In this document: one piece after another, positions 12,961 through 25,676 of the stretch
How positions within the stretch are numbered: position 1 is the stretch's first letter
How the letters are laid out: every line of letters begins with the position of its first letter
Assembly (NCBI GenBank): GCA_013397115.1
Contig: VWZW01007171.1
Coordinates: 186,001-250,000 of the forward strand
DNA: 64,000 nucleotides
Origin: Edolisoma coerulescens
Taxonomy: Eukaryota; Chordata; Aves; Passeriformes; Campephagidae
Direction: 5' to 3'
The notes under the pieces: generated by a model
What the model was told of the DNA's origin: nothing
What the model saw: the letters and a program-made list of their open reading frames with translations, nothing else
The model's database searches: none
Made by a program: the position numbers and the translations under genes

Positions 12961-14855
12961 TCATTTCTTGCTAAAATAGTAGCAGTAAATATGCATAGAT
13001 AAAGAATTGTACATTTGGAAGTATCTATCACAAAACCCCATAGAAAGTTTGATGTATGGTTAGCATATGCTGTATTGAATGGGACTATAGCTAAACTATG
13101 CTAAAGCTGGCGTCATATTTCTTGTGTTAAGCAAATTTAGCACGTAACATTATATCCTATGAGATTCAAACTGCAATGACTTGGATTTGTGTTTTGGGGT
13201 CTGTGAAATAAATTGCACTATTTCGATTGTACCAGAGGAGATTACTTGAAGCGGAGGAAGGAGAGATAGCTTAAGAGACATACAACCAGCAAACTGTGTG
13301 AGATAATTGTCCAGAGACAACTTCGGTCAAAATCATTCTTATTTTTCCTTGTTCTTTTTTTCTTCAGCATTATTAAAGTAGTTCAGGCACTACAGAGTGT
13401 TCTGTTACACTGTCTATCTCCTTTTTCATTCATAGTTTACAAAGCCTCTCAAGCTGCAGACAGGCAGCTGAAGGAATCTGGGAGACTGTGGGTGACATGC
13501 CAAGCCACCTTTTGTAGTTAACCTGTCTGCAGCATTACCTAAATGAGTTATGTGTTGCTTTCATCTTAGATGCTTACAACATGAAAATTGCTTCCTACAA
13601 AAGGGATGGCATTGTTCCCTGAATGCATTGCTGTGCTGATGGATTTAAAAATCTAACTATATGTTGAATATATTTACCCTGACAGAGCACGATGACTGGC
13701 TAAGGAAATTAAATCACTAGCACATAAGCAAGAAATACAGATCTTGTTTTAGGGTGCTTCTTTATACTTTTAGTCCATAGAGCTAATGATCTGAAATAGT
13801 TTTATAACGTCACCATTCATGACCGTATTGGCTAAGCTCCACTTCGATAAGGTAGTCAAGAATGTGCCTAGCCTCAGCTGGGTCATTCTTAAGCAGATCT
13901 TAAACTTTATCTTCAATACCTCGGGTTTTAGTTTCTTGAGTCAGCTGGACCAGACTCCATATTGGAAGAATTAAAAAACTGACCTCCCAAAACAGTCTTG
14001 TGTTGATATTTTGAGAAAATGCGTGTAAATATTTACTACTGACAACAAAAAAGTAGACTGTCATTGAGGTTCTGAAGTTGTTCCCAAAATGGACTCCTGA
14101 ATATCTGTTAACTGGATTCTTTTTGAATGAAGTTCACTTGAACAATAAAACACAGTTGCTTGGTCCAGGGCAGGGGTATGAAGGAAAAAATTGCCTTTTT
14201 CACATTTCACTTATTTACACAGTGAATTCTTCTAAACATGTGTGAGATTCAGGACTAAGTTCATGTAGATCCTGAGAAGATTTAGAAAAGTTCCATTTCA
14301 AATTTCTGTTTGACAAATAACTTCTAAGAAATAATAGAAATTTCTGAGATGAGATCCTATAATTTTAACATTACCACAAGCAAGAACTAAAAGTATCCTT
14401 CTCATCCCAAGGCCCTTATTGCTCACACAAGAATTTGAAGAACGTTATTTGAAATAAACAGAGTTCATAAAACTCAGAGGGTAATGGCAAGAAGCAGGAG
14501 ACACAATATCTGCCTTTGTAACATGGTGGTGTCGTTTGACAAAGGAAAATACAGAGTCATAGAGAAACTTGCTATTCAAACACAAAAAGAGTCTGGGAAG
14601 AAACAGGGCATGATGATCTGTTGGTTCAGCCAGTGCCCCTGGACACATAAACCAAAGGCAGCAGTCACTATCATATAACGTAGGTCCAACTTAGACTTTC
14701 TAGCTGCTACTCTCTGCCTATTTTCCTTAAATTAGGGTATGTTGAGGCGTGGGAGTTTTATTCACTTCCTTCCTTATCCTTTAGGGGCCTGTTGAAGAGC
14801 TGAGATTGGGGTACAAATATAGCAGAAACCGAGTACAAAAAAAGCCCGAGATCAG
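12961..14855. other. Non-coding AT-rich stretch
   Basis: I see no gene and no transposon. The only structured item is the 12-bp inverted repeat listed separately. Short open frames at about 14445-14678 overlap on opposite strands and have no recognisable features. Confidence 0.5.
13453..13533. repeat. Perfect 12-bp inverted repeat with a 57-base spacer
   Basis: GCTGCAGACAGG at 13453-13464 is exactly reverse-complemented at 13522-13533. Pairing does not extend on either side. This may be chance, or the remains of a terminal inverted repeat. Confidence 0.6.
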
Positions 14856-14990
14856 CTGCATCCTTGGAAGTGTTCAAGGGCAGGTTGGATGGGGCTCTGA
14901 GCAACCTGGTCTAGCGAGCAACCTCATGGCAGGGATTTTGAACTAGATGATCTTTAAGGTCCTTTCCAACCCAAAACATTCTATGATTCA
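14856..14990 (+). mobile_element. CR1 LINE 3'-end fragment
   Basis: A heavily 5'-truncated CR1 copy. It holds the last codons of the ORF2 region (the part reading roughly as EVFKGRLDGALSNLV) and the short 3' untranslated tail, ending in TTCTATGATTC at 14979-14989. The same tail is found in the copies at 2558-4876 and 21118-21850. It is non-coding. Confidence 0.9.
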
Positions 14991-15288
14991 GTTTGCACTC
15001 CCAAACTTCTGCACAAAATTAGGATGTTTCTTGCCATAAAATTTGTAGAGGGAATTACTAATGGTTTCTGTTCAAAAGGTTGTTGTTTGCAGTAGTTAGT
15101 AAGTTTTAGATAATGTAAAAGAATGCATTGCAGACTGCACCAGTGCATGCCTAAAATGTGACATTCAAGAAGATGAAATATTTCCAGAAATCTAATGCTG
15201 GATCTATGCGAGGCCAGTGAGCTGCCAAATCAAGCAAGATTCTGCCCAAAATTTTATTCCACTGCTTATGTGCCATATTTTCAACCTC

Positions 15289-15322
15289 ACTTCATTCATG
15301 TGGCAACTTCATTCATGTGGCA
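15289..15322. repeat. Tandem duplication, 17 bp x 2
   Basis: The 17-base unit ACTTCATTCATGTGGCA occurs twice in direct, exact succession. It is probably a recent replication-slippage event, since no difference has accumulated between copies. Confidence 0.95.
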
Positions 15323-16158
15323 ACTTTGAACCTGAAAATTTAGAAAGTATGAATAACTACATTAAAAAAAAACCTTATGATGATGGTAGGTTATGCTAAA
15401 AAATATTCTATTAAATCTAGAGCATTTGAGTGTTCATCTGCAGATGCGCAAGAATTATCTGGACGCCGGTGACTATACTGACAGAACATATTGTCTTTTA
15501 AAGCTGATGGGTGGTATTTTGCAAGCGTTGATTGTTTGAAACTGACCCTCCTTTGAATATAGTGAAAGTTTACAGGATACCTTTAAAATTCTGTGTAGCT
15601 AATAATTATTTGTTGACTAATGAGTAAAGGCTGTTCCAAAGCACCAGGTGATAGTGATCACACAATGAAGGAAGTGATGAAATCATGGACTGCTCTTTTA
15701 CAAGACAGAAGTTTTCCTTTCAAGTCTCTTACTATTCACTCCTGACAAGTATTAACTCTGATTTTCTTTCCCACAACACATAGCATAGTGCTGCATGATA
15801 TTTTTCAAATGAATAAGAAACTCTTCAGTGTTCACTTGTTTTAAAGTACCATTATTTTTCTTTTCTAACCATTTCACATTCTTACGTTTCCACCAACCCC
15901 CCCCCAAAACATTTAGAAAACTATTAATATAATGAGAATTCAGTCATTTCAGACAAGAATTTCTGAAATCTACTTAATAATAAGGCTCTGTTTTTACTCT
16001 TATGAAATAAACTCATCTTGGAAATTATATTGTTTATAATTTATTTCTTTTTTTTAAAAATTTTTATTTTTATTTTATTTTTGTTTATTATGGCTTTAAT
16101 GTTTTTAAGAATTTGGCTACAGATCTGCAGGAAAGTAAATTGGAATTCAAACTCTGAA

Positions 16159-16194
16159 CATCTTCAGATTGTCAGTCATCTTCAGATTGTCAGT
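16159..16194. repeat. Tandem duplication, 18 bp x 2
   Basis: The 18-base unit CATCTTCAGATTGTCAGT occurs twice in exact direct succession, with no flanking transposon. Confidence 0.95.
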
Positions 16195-19100
16195 GTTTAA
16201 CTCCATCTCAAATCCCAAGAACAATTTTATGTTATACTGGGTAAGAAAGCTGCAGAAAAATTTTCAGCATCAGGGGATTAATTGCAGTAAAGAACTGTTC
16301 AGAAATGAACGGAATGATAAACTCTTAAGGATGAAATTATGAATTCTAGAACAAAGTGCAAGTAGGTCTCCTGGAACTGGTAATTCATATTGGCCACCAA
16401 AACCTCTTACTATTAAAAAAAAAATGGGTGGGCTCTGCCCAAGGCATTTTTCATTTACTCTCGCTTTGTCCTGGAATGCTCTGTCTCATTAAGTGACTGA
16501 TCCTGATCACAAGCAATTGCATGCTACAGGATCAAAACCCAAAAGAATCAACTTTCCTGACTTTCTTCTGTTACCAAAGCCATTTTTATGCAAGCTTATA
16601 AATATGGTCCTATCTATAATCAAAAATAAATTTAAGTCTTTTATTTCCTCCCCACTGCTTAGCTAGCTCTTCAGATCCTGACACATTTGAGGGATTTCAT
16701 TTAGGTAATTTAGATACTTTTAGGTATTATAAATTACCTTTAAAAAATTGCAGGGAAGTTCCAAAACTCCACTTGACTTAAGGTAACAGGACCTGACTTT
16801 GCACAAATATGAGTTTTTAGTAGTAGTAGTATAGTACAAAAGATACGGGGAAAGCATCTTATGCCATGAAATATAAGAAGATTAACTATGGATGCTCTTT
16901 CCATAAGAGAGTCTGAAAGTAAGTACTGTTTGAAAGAGAGTATTTTTCCAGCAGACAATAAAACATCATCAAGACTAAATGTTGAACTGAAAGTCGGATC
17001 CTGGCCCTTTTAATTCAATTGCATGGATAATCCAATTCCCTGAAAAGATTATTTTAATGGAAAATGGAACAGCTAAAACCAAGGGTGAGTGAAAGTGAAC
17101 CTTTCTTATTGCCAGTGGCGTCTGTAACACATTTTCACTACTGATTTTCAGTAAGCAAGAAACTCCCCACAGAGAAAGACTGTCTCAAATAGACAACCCA
17201 GATTTTGAAGGAAAAAGGTTGGCAAAGGGGAAGAGACCCTCACCTGAGGTCACAGAAGCAAGAGGAAGCTGAAATAGGGTGCCAGTGAAGCCCCCACCTC
17301 TCCCAGGATTGCTTCTGCTGCTGAAGCTGGAGATGCCCAGACACAGATCAGCAAAGAAACACTTGGGGAAGGTGTACCCTCACAGGAAAATACCTAGAAA
17401 TTTTAAATATAATAAATCTCAGGAAAACTTTTAAAAAACAACTACACTTACAGGATTTCTAGGCAGGGAAAAAAATGTGTGATAGGACACCATCCATCCC
17501 TCTAAGAAGCAGAAGTCCTCAGTGCAGTAGTCACTGGTAGCATTTAACAAGCCCATCATCCCAGAAGCCATCTTTCAGCCAAGGAGCAGGCTAGAAAACA
17601 CTTGTTAAGAATCCCTCTTAGTACAGGTGCAGTTTATCAGGGGAAGTTGTTTGTGTCTGTGCTCTATCAGTCTCACAAAAGCCCCATACTGTCTTGCCAC
17701 TTTTTGATGCGTATTTGGCAACATGATAATGTCTGCCTTAAGGTTTTACTAGCTTAGATAAGCAACACACTCGTATTTACCAAACACAACCTCACAAACC
17801 CTTCTTGACAAGCACTGCCACGTTAGCAAAAGCTCCTTCTGGTGTCATGTAGGTTAATCTTATTTTTATCTCCCTAAGGACACCAGATACACCTCTGCAT
17901 AATGTGCATTGGCAGCCACAGTGTGGTGAAACAATGAGAGTGGATGGAGTCACACCCACGTCTACCAGGAGAAATTGTTCAGTTCACTATTGTTTAGCAG
18001 ACTTTTTGGGCTTATGTCCCCAACCGGACCCCAGACCCTTCTTCCTATGGTCCCCTGAGAAATTCCTGCCAACACCAGTTAGCTGGTCTTCATGGTGTGC
18101 ACAGTGAGCTTTAAGTAGCACAAACTGCATTAAGCTGAACACACTTAGAAATCAGATGTTTTACTTCTTTCTGCCATAGCCTCAGCTCACTGCATAATTC
18201 CAGGTTAAAGCTGAGCAACAATGTACAGTGAATATGGTGGTTGAGCCTCTGCTGTTCATAAATTTTCCATGAGTAAAATCAAAGTTCTCCTGACTTGAAC
18301 TTCTTCCATTTTATTAAAAGACAGTATTTTAGAGTTTCTTGGCTGTCTCCCATTTTCTTGGCTAGAGTTCCTAGGCAGATTTTATGTTGTCAGATGGTGC
18401 TCTCAATTCTGAGCAAAAAGGGAAAAAGGCAACTTTTTTCTTGGGGGCTTGAAGGCTTTTCTTCTGAGTTGTCTGGTGCCTTTCTCACTGTCCTCTCTTT
18501 TCCTGTGAACAAGACTTCTAACACCCTTTAAGAAATTTTCTTCTTTTCTGCCACCAAGGTATCGTCTATTAATTTGCTGCTTTCTATGAAAGTTAGTTGT
18601 TCCTCTTTTGACACCAAGGTCTTTTTAGTGGGTGATTTCTGATCCAGTCAGCATGCTGCTTTGAGATTTTTTGGCAACTAAGATGCCAACTAACCATTCC
18701 AAGTTGGAGTATCCAGGCTTCAGAAAATGTCAAAGCCACACACCAATAATGGAGACCTTCATGAAGCTTGCTTACATTTGCATGCTTGGAACCCACAGAG
18801 TTCAGGTGAGTCCAAGCCAAAACCGTACCCCTCCACATAGCTTGGGACATGGTATGAGTCATTTTTTCCTCTACCTGAAGATGTGGGAGTATCAAGTGCT
18901 GATTTACTGTGGGCCTGAGGAGCTTTTTCAGCTACCTACCATGAATACTAACCACCAGGGTGCACATTCACATGCCCATGTAGCAGCCCCTCCTAAATCA
19001 GTGTTGCATTCATTCACAGAACATCCTAGTTGGAAGGTTGATACATTTGCTCTTGATTATATCACATCTCGACAAGACTGTCCAAGTCTGAGGAATCCCT

Positions 19101-21117
19101 GGGACTTTTTACCCAATTCAGCAATCTGACATAGATTCTTCTGTTGCATTTCCGGGAAAAAAACCCCATACTTTTTGTAATATTTTGTCAGATGTTCAAT
19201 TCAGACCTCCTGGAGTGATTTCCATGACCTTGATCACACTTCTTCAGTCAATCTTACTGGGATGTAATAGTTCATATTCATCTCTCAGAGTCTCTCACAA
19301 CAGACCAGCAGAGACACACACTTGGAGACCAGAGAACAGCACATTACGATCATGAACTCTGAACTCTCTCAAAACTGACTTCAGGGGGAAAAGGGATATA
19401 TTCGAAAGAAGTGCTAATTCAAACAAATACAGTTTTATTAGAAGAGTTTGGTAGGCTTATTACCATGTTACATGCAGCATGCACATCCTGGGTCATGCAA
19501 TATGGATACTCTTTGGCAGGCTTTTCATTCTCTGCACAGCCAGGAGCTGGCTCTGAAGTCCACCCTGAGTTGCCAGTCACAGCCACTGAAGCACAACCTG
19601 AAATTCGACAGCTTCCATGTTGCTGAAAGATGCAGAATTTGGCCTTTGGCTGTGCAAGGTATTTTACAAGGGGTGAATACATTGCCGGACTATTAGCTGT
19701 ACTGAATTTTAAGCTCTTAATTTAGTTGCCTTCTAAGCTTCTCCATTTACCAACTGGGAGGGAGGATCAGATTGGGGGCTATTCAGAATTGCCTAAGTTA
19801 GGCTTTCACACTCTGTAGAAGCTAAGTCTCTCCCCACTAGCTGAGACTTGGGAAAATAAGGAGCCTCTCCTATCTGTTAGATGGTTTGCATAAATCCTCT
19901 GACAAACTTGAAACCAAACGTCACAAGACAAATTTCAACCAGATAGTCTGAACTCAACTGAAATTTAGCTTGAGGAAGGCTTCAAGACACTGTCCTCAAA
20001 CAGCCAGACAACTGATATCCTAGGAGATATATTTAAAACAGATAATTTCTCCAAGTATTGCAGACAAGATAATGAATTAAAATTATATTTACAAGCAAAA
20101 ATAAAAAATAGTTTCAAGTATTGTGCATTCTCTTTTCAAATAATTGCATAATTATATATTTCATCCCGGAACTGTGTTGTTCCTTCATTTTAGACTTGGA
20201 AGTACTTTTTAAATGAGAGAACTGGAAAAATATCAACTGAATGGAAAGCATTATATTTACCTAATTTTTTTTTAAATAAACCAATAGCATTGGAAAACCA
20301 TAAAGCAACCTGGATGGTCAGATGCACCTCACATGCTTCTAGAAAGATCTGTATATGAATTATATTGCTGATATTGGGTAAAGAGTTTTGTTATCTTAGA
20401 ATCTGTTATATGCTGTTGCCATGTAAATTATTTGGCTGGCACTACTGACAGTTTGTCTAACTGGATCGCAAGTTGCTTATTAATGCAGTGTTGGAAAATC
20501 ACGTGAAACTACCATTCTTCCGAGACCAAGTCAATATTTATTTACATTTAGATGATGCAGCTGCCATGGTGATGGAAGGGCTATGAGGAGGCCAGAAATG
20601 CCTAGTTTTGAGGTCCTCAGTGCACACATAATGCGTTTATGCTTCTCTGGCAGGTATGTTCCCCACACCCCAGAAGGTTCACTATAAACCACCCTGGAAG
20701 AATCAAAGGTCCCCCAAGGTGGCACTGCTCCCAGTGCATATGGTGCCTTAAGGGTACCATTTTGTTCCTAAACAGACTGGAAAGGTTCCTGTACATCGTG
20801 GAGCGGGGAAAAGAGGACGGTATTCCTGCTTCTCAAGTTAGTTGCCCATCTTAGCCATATTAAACTAAGTGTCCCTAGGCTTCTTTTGTGGGGACTATTT
20901 CACATCAAGACTTCATCTTGTCGGTCTCATCTGTCCTCTTCCAGCATCCCTCCTTCTCTCTCTGCTGACTTCATAAACAGATAAATTAAAAACATATACA
21001 TGAATAAGACAGGGCTCTTCCTCTTAATGCCTTGCAGGAAAATCCAAGTTGTCCGTGGCCAACATAAAATACAGTTATATACCAGACACCAATAAAAGCA
21101 CTGCCCTCTTTGGAAAC

Positions 21118-21850
21118 AGAATCATAGAGTAGTTTGGGTTGGAAGGGGCCTTTAGAGGTCATCTAGTCCAACAACCCTGCCATGAGCAGGGACATCTTCA
21201 ACTTGATCAGGTTGCTCAGAACCCCATCCAATCTGACCTTCAATGTTTCCAGGGATAGGGTGCCCACCACCTCTCTGGGCAACCTGAATCAATGTTTCAC
21301 CACACTCACCATAAAAAAATTCTCCCTTATATTTATTCAGAATCTACACTCTTTTAGTTTAAAGCCATTACCCCCTGTCCTATCACTACAGGCCCTCCTA
21401 AACAGTCTCTCCCCATCTTTCATAGAAACCTCTTTTCAGTACTGAAAGGCAGCAATAAGGTCTCCCCAGAGCCTTCACTTCTCCAGGCTCAACAGCCCCA
21501 ACTCTCTTAGCCTGTCTTCACAGGAGAGGTGTTCCAGCCCTCTGATCATCTTTGTGTCCCTCCTCTGGACTCTCTCCAGCAGGTCCACGTCCTTCTTTTC
21601 GGGACCCCAGAGCTGGATGCAGTACTCCAGGTGGGATCTCATGAGAGTGGAGTAGAGGGACAGAACCCCCCTCTCTTGGCCTGCTGCCCATGCTGCTTTG
21701 GAGGCAGCCCAGGGCACGGTTGCCTCTCAGGGCCGCATGACCTTGCAATAGGTCATGTCCAGCTCTTCAGCTGCCAATATCCCCAAGTCCTGCTCTTGAC
21801 TGCTCTCAATCCCTTCATCCTCCAACCTATACTGATCCCAGGTGTTCCTC
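21118..21850 (-). mobile_element. CR1 LINE 3' fragment (minus strand)
   Basis: This is a 5'-truncated CR1 copy read on the minus strand. The 3' end lies at 21118 with the reverse complement of the ATTCTATGATTCT-type tail, followed by the untranslated region and the C-terminal domain of ORF2. The longest remaining open piece is 21717-21475. It includes HLEYCIQLWGPEKKDVDLLERVQ in two halves, then the SCEDRLRELGLLSLEK block, which is typical of the region after the RT thumb. Frameshifts outside this piece make it non-functional. It is the best-preserved CR1 tail in the window. The 5' boundary is estimated to within about 20 bases. Confidence 0.93.
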
Positions 21851-22103
21851 AGTCTCCTTGTCAGTCAACTGAGAATGAAAAGGCAGAGATGGAAAGGAGA
21901 GGAAAATACCCAGGGTGGCCATGCTCCAGGAGGCCAAGGTTCACTCTCCCACCTGAGGAAGACAACCATACCTCACAGTGGAAACTGCAGTGGCACTGTG
22001 GAACAGCCCCCTGAAGGTCAGCCATACCTGAAGGTCAGCTTTTGCTGTGCATCATTCTGTTTGACAAAAAATCAGACTGTGCCCCTATAAGGCCACAAAA
22101 AAC

Positions 22104-22803
22104 TGTCTCAATGAGACTTTTAGAAACGTTTACAGTTGTTCATGTACTCTGAGTTAGACGCACAGGAGAAATACAGACAAGATATTTTCAAGGGGTCAAA
22201 ACAACAAAAACTTTACTGGCAACCTCAGAAAATCAGAGAACTTCCACAAAAGGTTTAGAATAGCATTCAATCAACATAAAACACTTCTCAAAGCCCATTT
22301 GACTTAACAGACTCCAAGCCCATTCGATTTTAATTTACTCAAAAATTCCAAGAAGGAATTAGAATAAGAAAGATAGGGAAGAAAAGAACAAACATAACTT
22401 TTACCCTTGTTTCCAGTGGCATTCAGCTGAGAGAAACTCCAAGAGGAAGGAGGGCCAAGACATGTGCTTGCCTTGTGTTTCGCTTTAAGTAGCCTTTGGC
22501 CTTCCTGGGCCCGTCCCCCGGGTGGAACTTCTGGTCATTTGGCCACTCAGGAGCTGGGCTGGGGCTCCGGAGGCGGGTGTGGAGCATTGCCTTTGGTGTG
22601 CCAGGGATTAGTGGCCACTGCAGGGCTGGGACAGAGGCTCAGCAGGGTGGGGGGTGCAGGGCAGGGCATTGCCTCACCAGCGCAAGGCCTGACCTGCCCC
22701 TTCCCCCACACATGCACCCAGATGTTTTGAGCCAGCAATCCCTCTGTCTCTCACAGCCCCTAAGATCTGATACTGAGAGTGTTCTCTGGGATGCTGGTGT
22801 ACA
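22104..22803 (-). mobile_element. Probable endogenous-retrovirus solo LTR (minus strand)
   Basis: This is about 700 bases bounded by TG and CA. Read on the minus strand it has the layout of an LTR. A GC-rich first part (about 22800-22470) leads to a TTAAA box near 22485. A later AGTAAAG (near 22217), a plausible variant polyadenylation signal, is followed by a T-rich stretch and the end. I recall similar sequence as avian LTRs, probably of the ERVL type, but have not been able to compare it. No primer-binding site or internal retroviral sequence adjoins it, so it looks like a solo LTR. The flanking 5 bases do not give a clean target-site duplication, so the ends may be off. Short open frames at 22464-22807 fall inside it and are not genes. 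Confidence 0.55.
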
Positions 22804-25429
22804 TTAACCAGGTCCTTCTCAGAACAATAGGAGTGTTTGAAACAAGAATAAATTCCATGATTTCCTGGTCATGGCAGGTGTGTGTGCAACAGGAATAAAG
22901 ACAACTGCCTCAGCTGATTGACGTCATGTCTGCCCCAAAGTCAAGACAGAGCTGTGAGTGTGTAGCCTCCAGGTACCTGGCTGAGCCCGCTGGAGAGCAA
23001 GGGGTCTTTGAATCATTATCTTCTGAGTTTTCAATCTGTCGGCCCTTCCTCAGGAGCAACTGTCTGGAGTTTATATAGCTGCTGGAGCCAGGAGATGGAG
23101 AGCACATGGGACACCAGAACATGACTTCCATGTCAAAGTAGCCTGGTGGCAGCCTGCTAAACAGCAGAAGCAAACTGGGAAGATATGCATGAGTCCTGCA
23201 CCATTGCCATGACCCAGAGATGTTACTGGAAGAGCTGGACAGTGAATCAGAGAGCTCACACTGCAGGGAGGAAGTGGAGGAGTGAGGTACTCTGATCCTT
23301 TGGCCCACGAGATCTAAAATAGCTGCCTGAAACTGTTCTTAGAGGATTTTGTGCCAAAATTTTATCTATCAGGGTGCTTCTCTGACTGACCTGATGTTAA
23401 GCCACGCTGTAGATCAAAGGTAAGCAGAAGGTGATGAGAGCAACACAACAGCAGGGACTCCTCTCTGGCAGATGCCATGGGGTCCCTGAAGATGGAAATC
23501 TCAGTTCGGTCTCTGACTTCAGAGCAGGCACTGCGCAGTGTCACTCAGCTGTGTAAATCCAGCACATGGAGCACTCATTTGTTTTACAGCTAGAGACCCA
23601 CCTGTCATAACAACTAGATAAAAATAGACCTTCTTTTTTTTCCCAAATACTTTGATTGGTGTTGGAGTTTATGCATTTAAGAGCAAATTGGAATGATTCT
23701 TACTCTGCCCCCCTCCCCTGAAAGGAATATGAGAGCATTTGCTAGTTTTAAATAACAAAGGGATCAAAGACAAAATCTGACAAATGCCACACTAATCACT
23801 CAAGTTTCAGGCTATCCACCTGCTGAAATGTCCCCAGCTATATGGGTATGTTCTCACAGTAAAGGGAGAGAGAGAAAAGAGAGAGAAGAAAAAGATTAGT
23901 AGATAAACGAAATACCTCAAGGTATGAAACCAGATAAACACCACAGGCAGGACTGAGATGCCTATACCCTGAATAAAGCTATACACCATGAGTAATCCTG
24001 TAGATATTAGGAGGCCAAATGATGAGAAAGAAAAATTTTTACTGTGTGAGTAAAAAATCCCAGTTTGGCCAATACTCAAATGAGAATGAAAAGCTCTTAT
24101 CAGCAAAAGAGATTAAAGATTATTTTTTAAAGCAATTTTAAAGTACTTTTAACATTTATTTGTATCCAAAACAAAACTATCATGAGCCTTAATTTTTCCA
24201 GTGTTTTCACTGTTAAGGAAGAAAGCTTTACAGCTTTCTAAAACCTGATGCATAAACTGCCGTGACTGTCAAGTAATATTTTCTTATAATACATCATCAT
24301 CCAGTTCTTCAGAAGGAAGAAGACAATGGTCTGTATACAAAATAACCTGCGCAGTATTATGTCTTGATCAGGAAAAGGAAAGGGTAATTTTAGACACCTC
24401 TTTATTTGGCAGCTTTGCAGGATCTTAAGCAGACTATTAATTACCTTGTTTGAACAGATCCATATCAGATATGTAATTACACTTCCCAAGGATAAACCCA
24501 CCCAAATCAAAGCAGGGATCATCAAACATCATGCAACATCTAGGCTCCCCCTTGAAATTAAAAACATTGCAGTACTGAGAGCATTTCAATAACGGGGGAT
24601 GAAAACAACCTGACTGTCTTCTCCAATTTCTTTCAATTAGTTACATGATTTAGGATACATTCTTCCCAAGTCCAGAAAACACTCTGGGTACCTACTATCT
24701 TCTAGCTAAGGAAGGATATACTAAGGTATGTTATTGCCAAATGCACAGCATTATCAGCTCGGGGAAAAAAAAAAAAATTAAGGTCTCCACTTTTAACCAG
24801 GGTTAGGTAGAAATAGTGACATGGAAAAAAAGCCCTTTTCAAACTGAAATACTGTGCTGGGATGTAAGACAGAATTTCTTTATTCTTCTCTGCATTCAAA
24901 CTGTAAATATCTAACCTGTGATTAATCATCACATAATCCAAACCTTTTCTCTTTAATCCTCAAGCTAATGGAGAAAAAATAATGTGGATCAATAAAATTG
25001 TAACATCTTGACAGATGCTGTAGTTACACACTAAGCTAACATGGCAGATCTACAGTACATTATAACACTTAATCTATGCATGTCATTTTCTCAGGAAGAA
25101 CATAGGTTTGTGTAACTCCTGTTCACTCCCACTCTAATGACTCCATCATGTGAACCCTTACAGCCTTTGATTTCTTTCTCATGTGATCAGTGGCAATGAG
25201 TAACAGGTCTCAGCCAGCAAGTGTTTACAGAGCAAAGCAGAGGGTGGAATCCAGTCTACCTCACGGATACCTTAGGCATGTTGTGTCAGGGCTATTAGAG
25301 CCAAGGAAAGGGCTGATTCATTGGATCTAAATTTGCTTTCTGCAAAGATAGAACTTAAGAAAACATATCCCACCATGCTCAGCTTCTTCCATTTCTCCTG
25401 TCTTTAGAGGAGCTCATGAGCTCGATAAC
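22804..25429. other. Non-coding stretch
   Basis: I see no gene or clear transposon. A more GC-balanced part at about 22900-23550 contains open frames up to 132 codons (23308-22910, minus) with no recognised domain and overlapping frames. The rest is AT-rich. Confidence 0.5.
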
Positions 25430-25676
25430 GTCAAGCTGCACCAGGGGAGGTTTAGGTTGGACATTAGGAGGAATTTCTTCACAGTGAGGGTGATTAAACA
25501 TTGGAATGGACTGCCCAGGGAGGTGGTGGAGTCACCATCCCTGCAGGTGTATAAGGAAGGACTGGACGTGGCACTTAGTGCCGTGGTCTAGTTGACATGA
25601 TGGTGTTTGGTGGAAGGTTGGACTCAATGATCTCACAGGTCTTTTGCAACCTAATTGATTCTGTGGTTCTGTGAAC
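25430..25676 (+). mobile_element. CR1 LINE 3'-end fragment of a different subfamily
   Basis: A short 5'-truncated CR1 tail. It begins in the coding region reading RFRLDIRRNFFTVRV-like and continues through the GGAATGGACTGCCCAGGGAG block to the untranslated tail. The tail differs from that of the copies at 14856 and 21118: it carries TTGGACTCAATGATCTCACA and ends in a CTGTGGTTCTGTG-type repeat. That suggests a separate CR1 subfamily. It is non-coding. Confidence 0.88.

Larger units (their letters stand above)
14991..21117. other. Non-coding stretch between two CR1 fragments
   Basis: I see no gene. It contains two short exact tandem duplications (15289-15322 and 16159-16194, listed separately), a T/A-rich low-complexity part at 16040-16090, and a run of nine C at about 15898. 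A 149-codon ATG-started open frame at 18683-19129 has no recognised domain and overlaps an open frame on the other strand, so I do not call it a gene. The sequence near 19015-19040 faintly resembles a CR1 end but is too short to call. Confidence 0.5.

Noticed and set aside
19015..19045. Possible CR1 3' end (CACAGAACATCCTAGTTGGAA)
   Set aside because: Only about 20 bases resemble the tail and the neighbouring sequence does not continue it.
21529..22014. 161-codon open frame on the + strand
   Set aside because: Most of it is the antisense of the CR1 C-terminal coding region on the minus strand.
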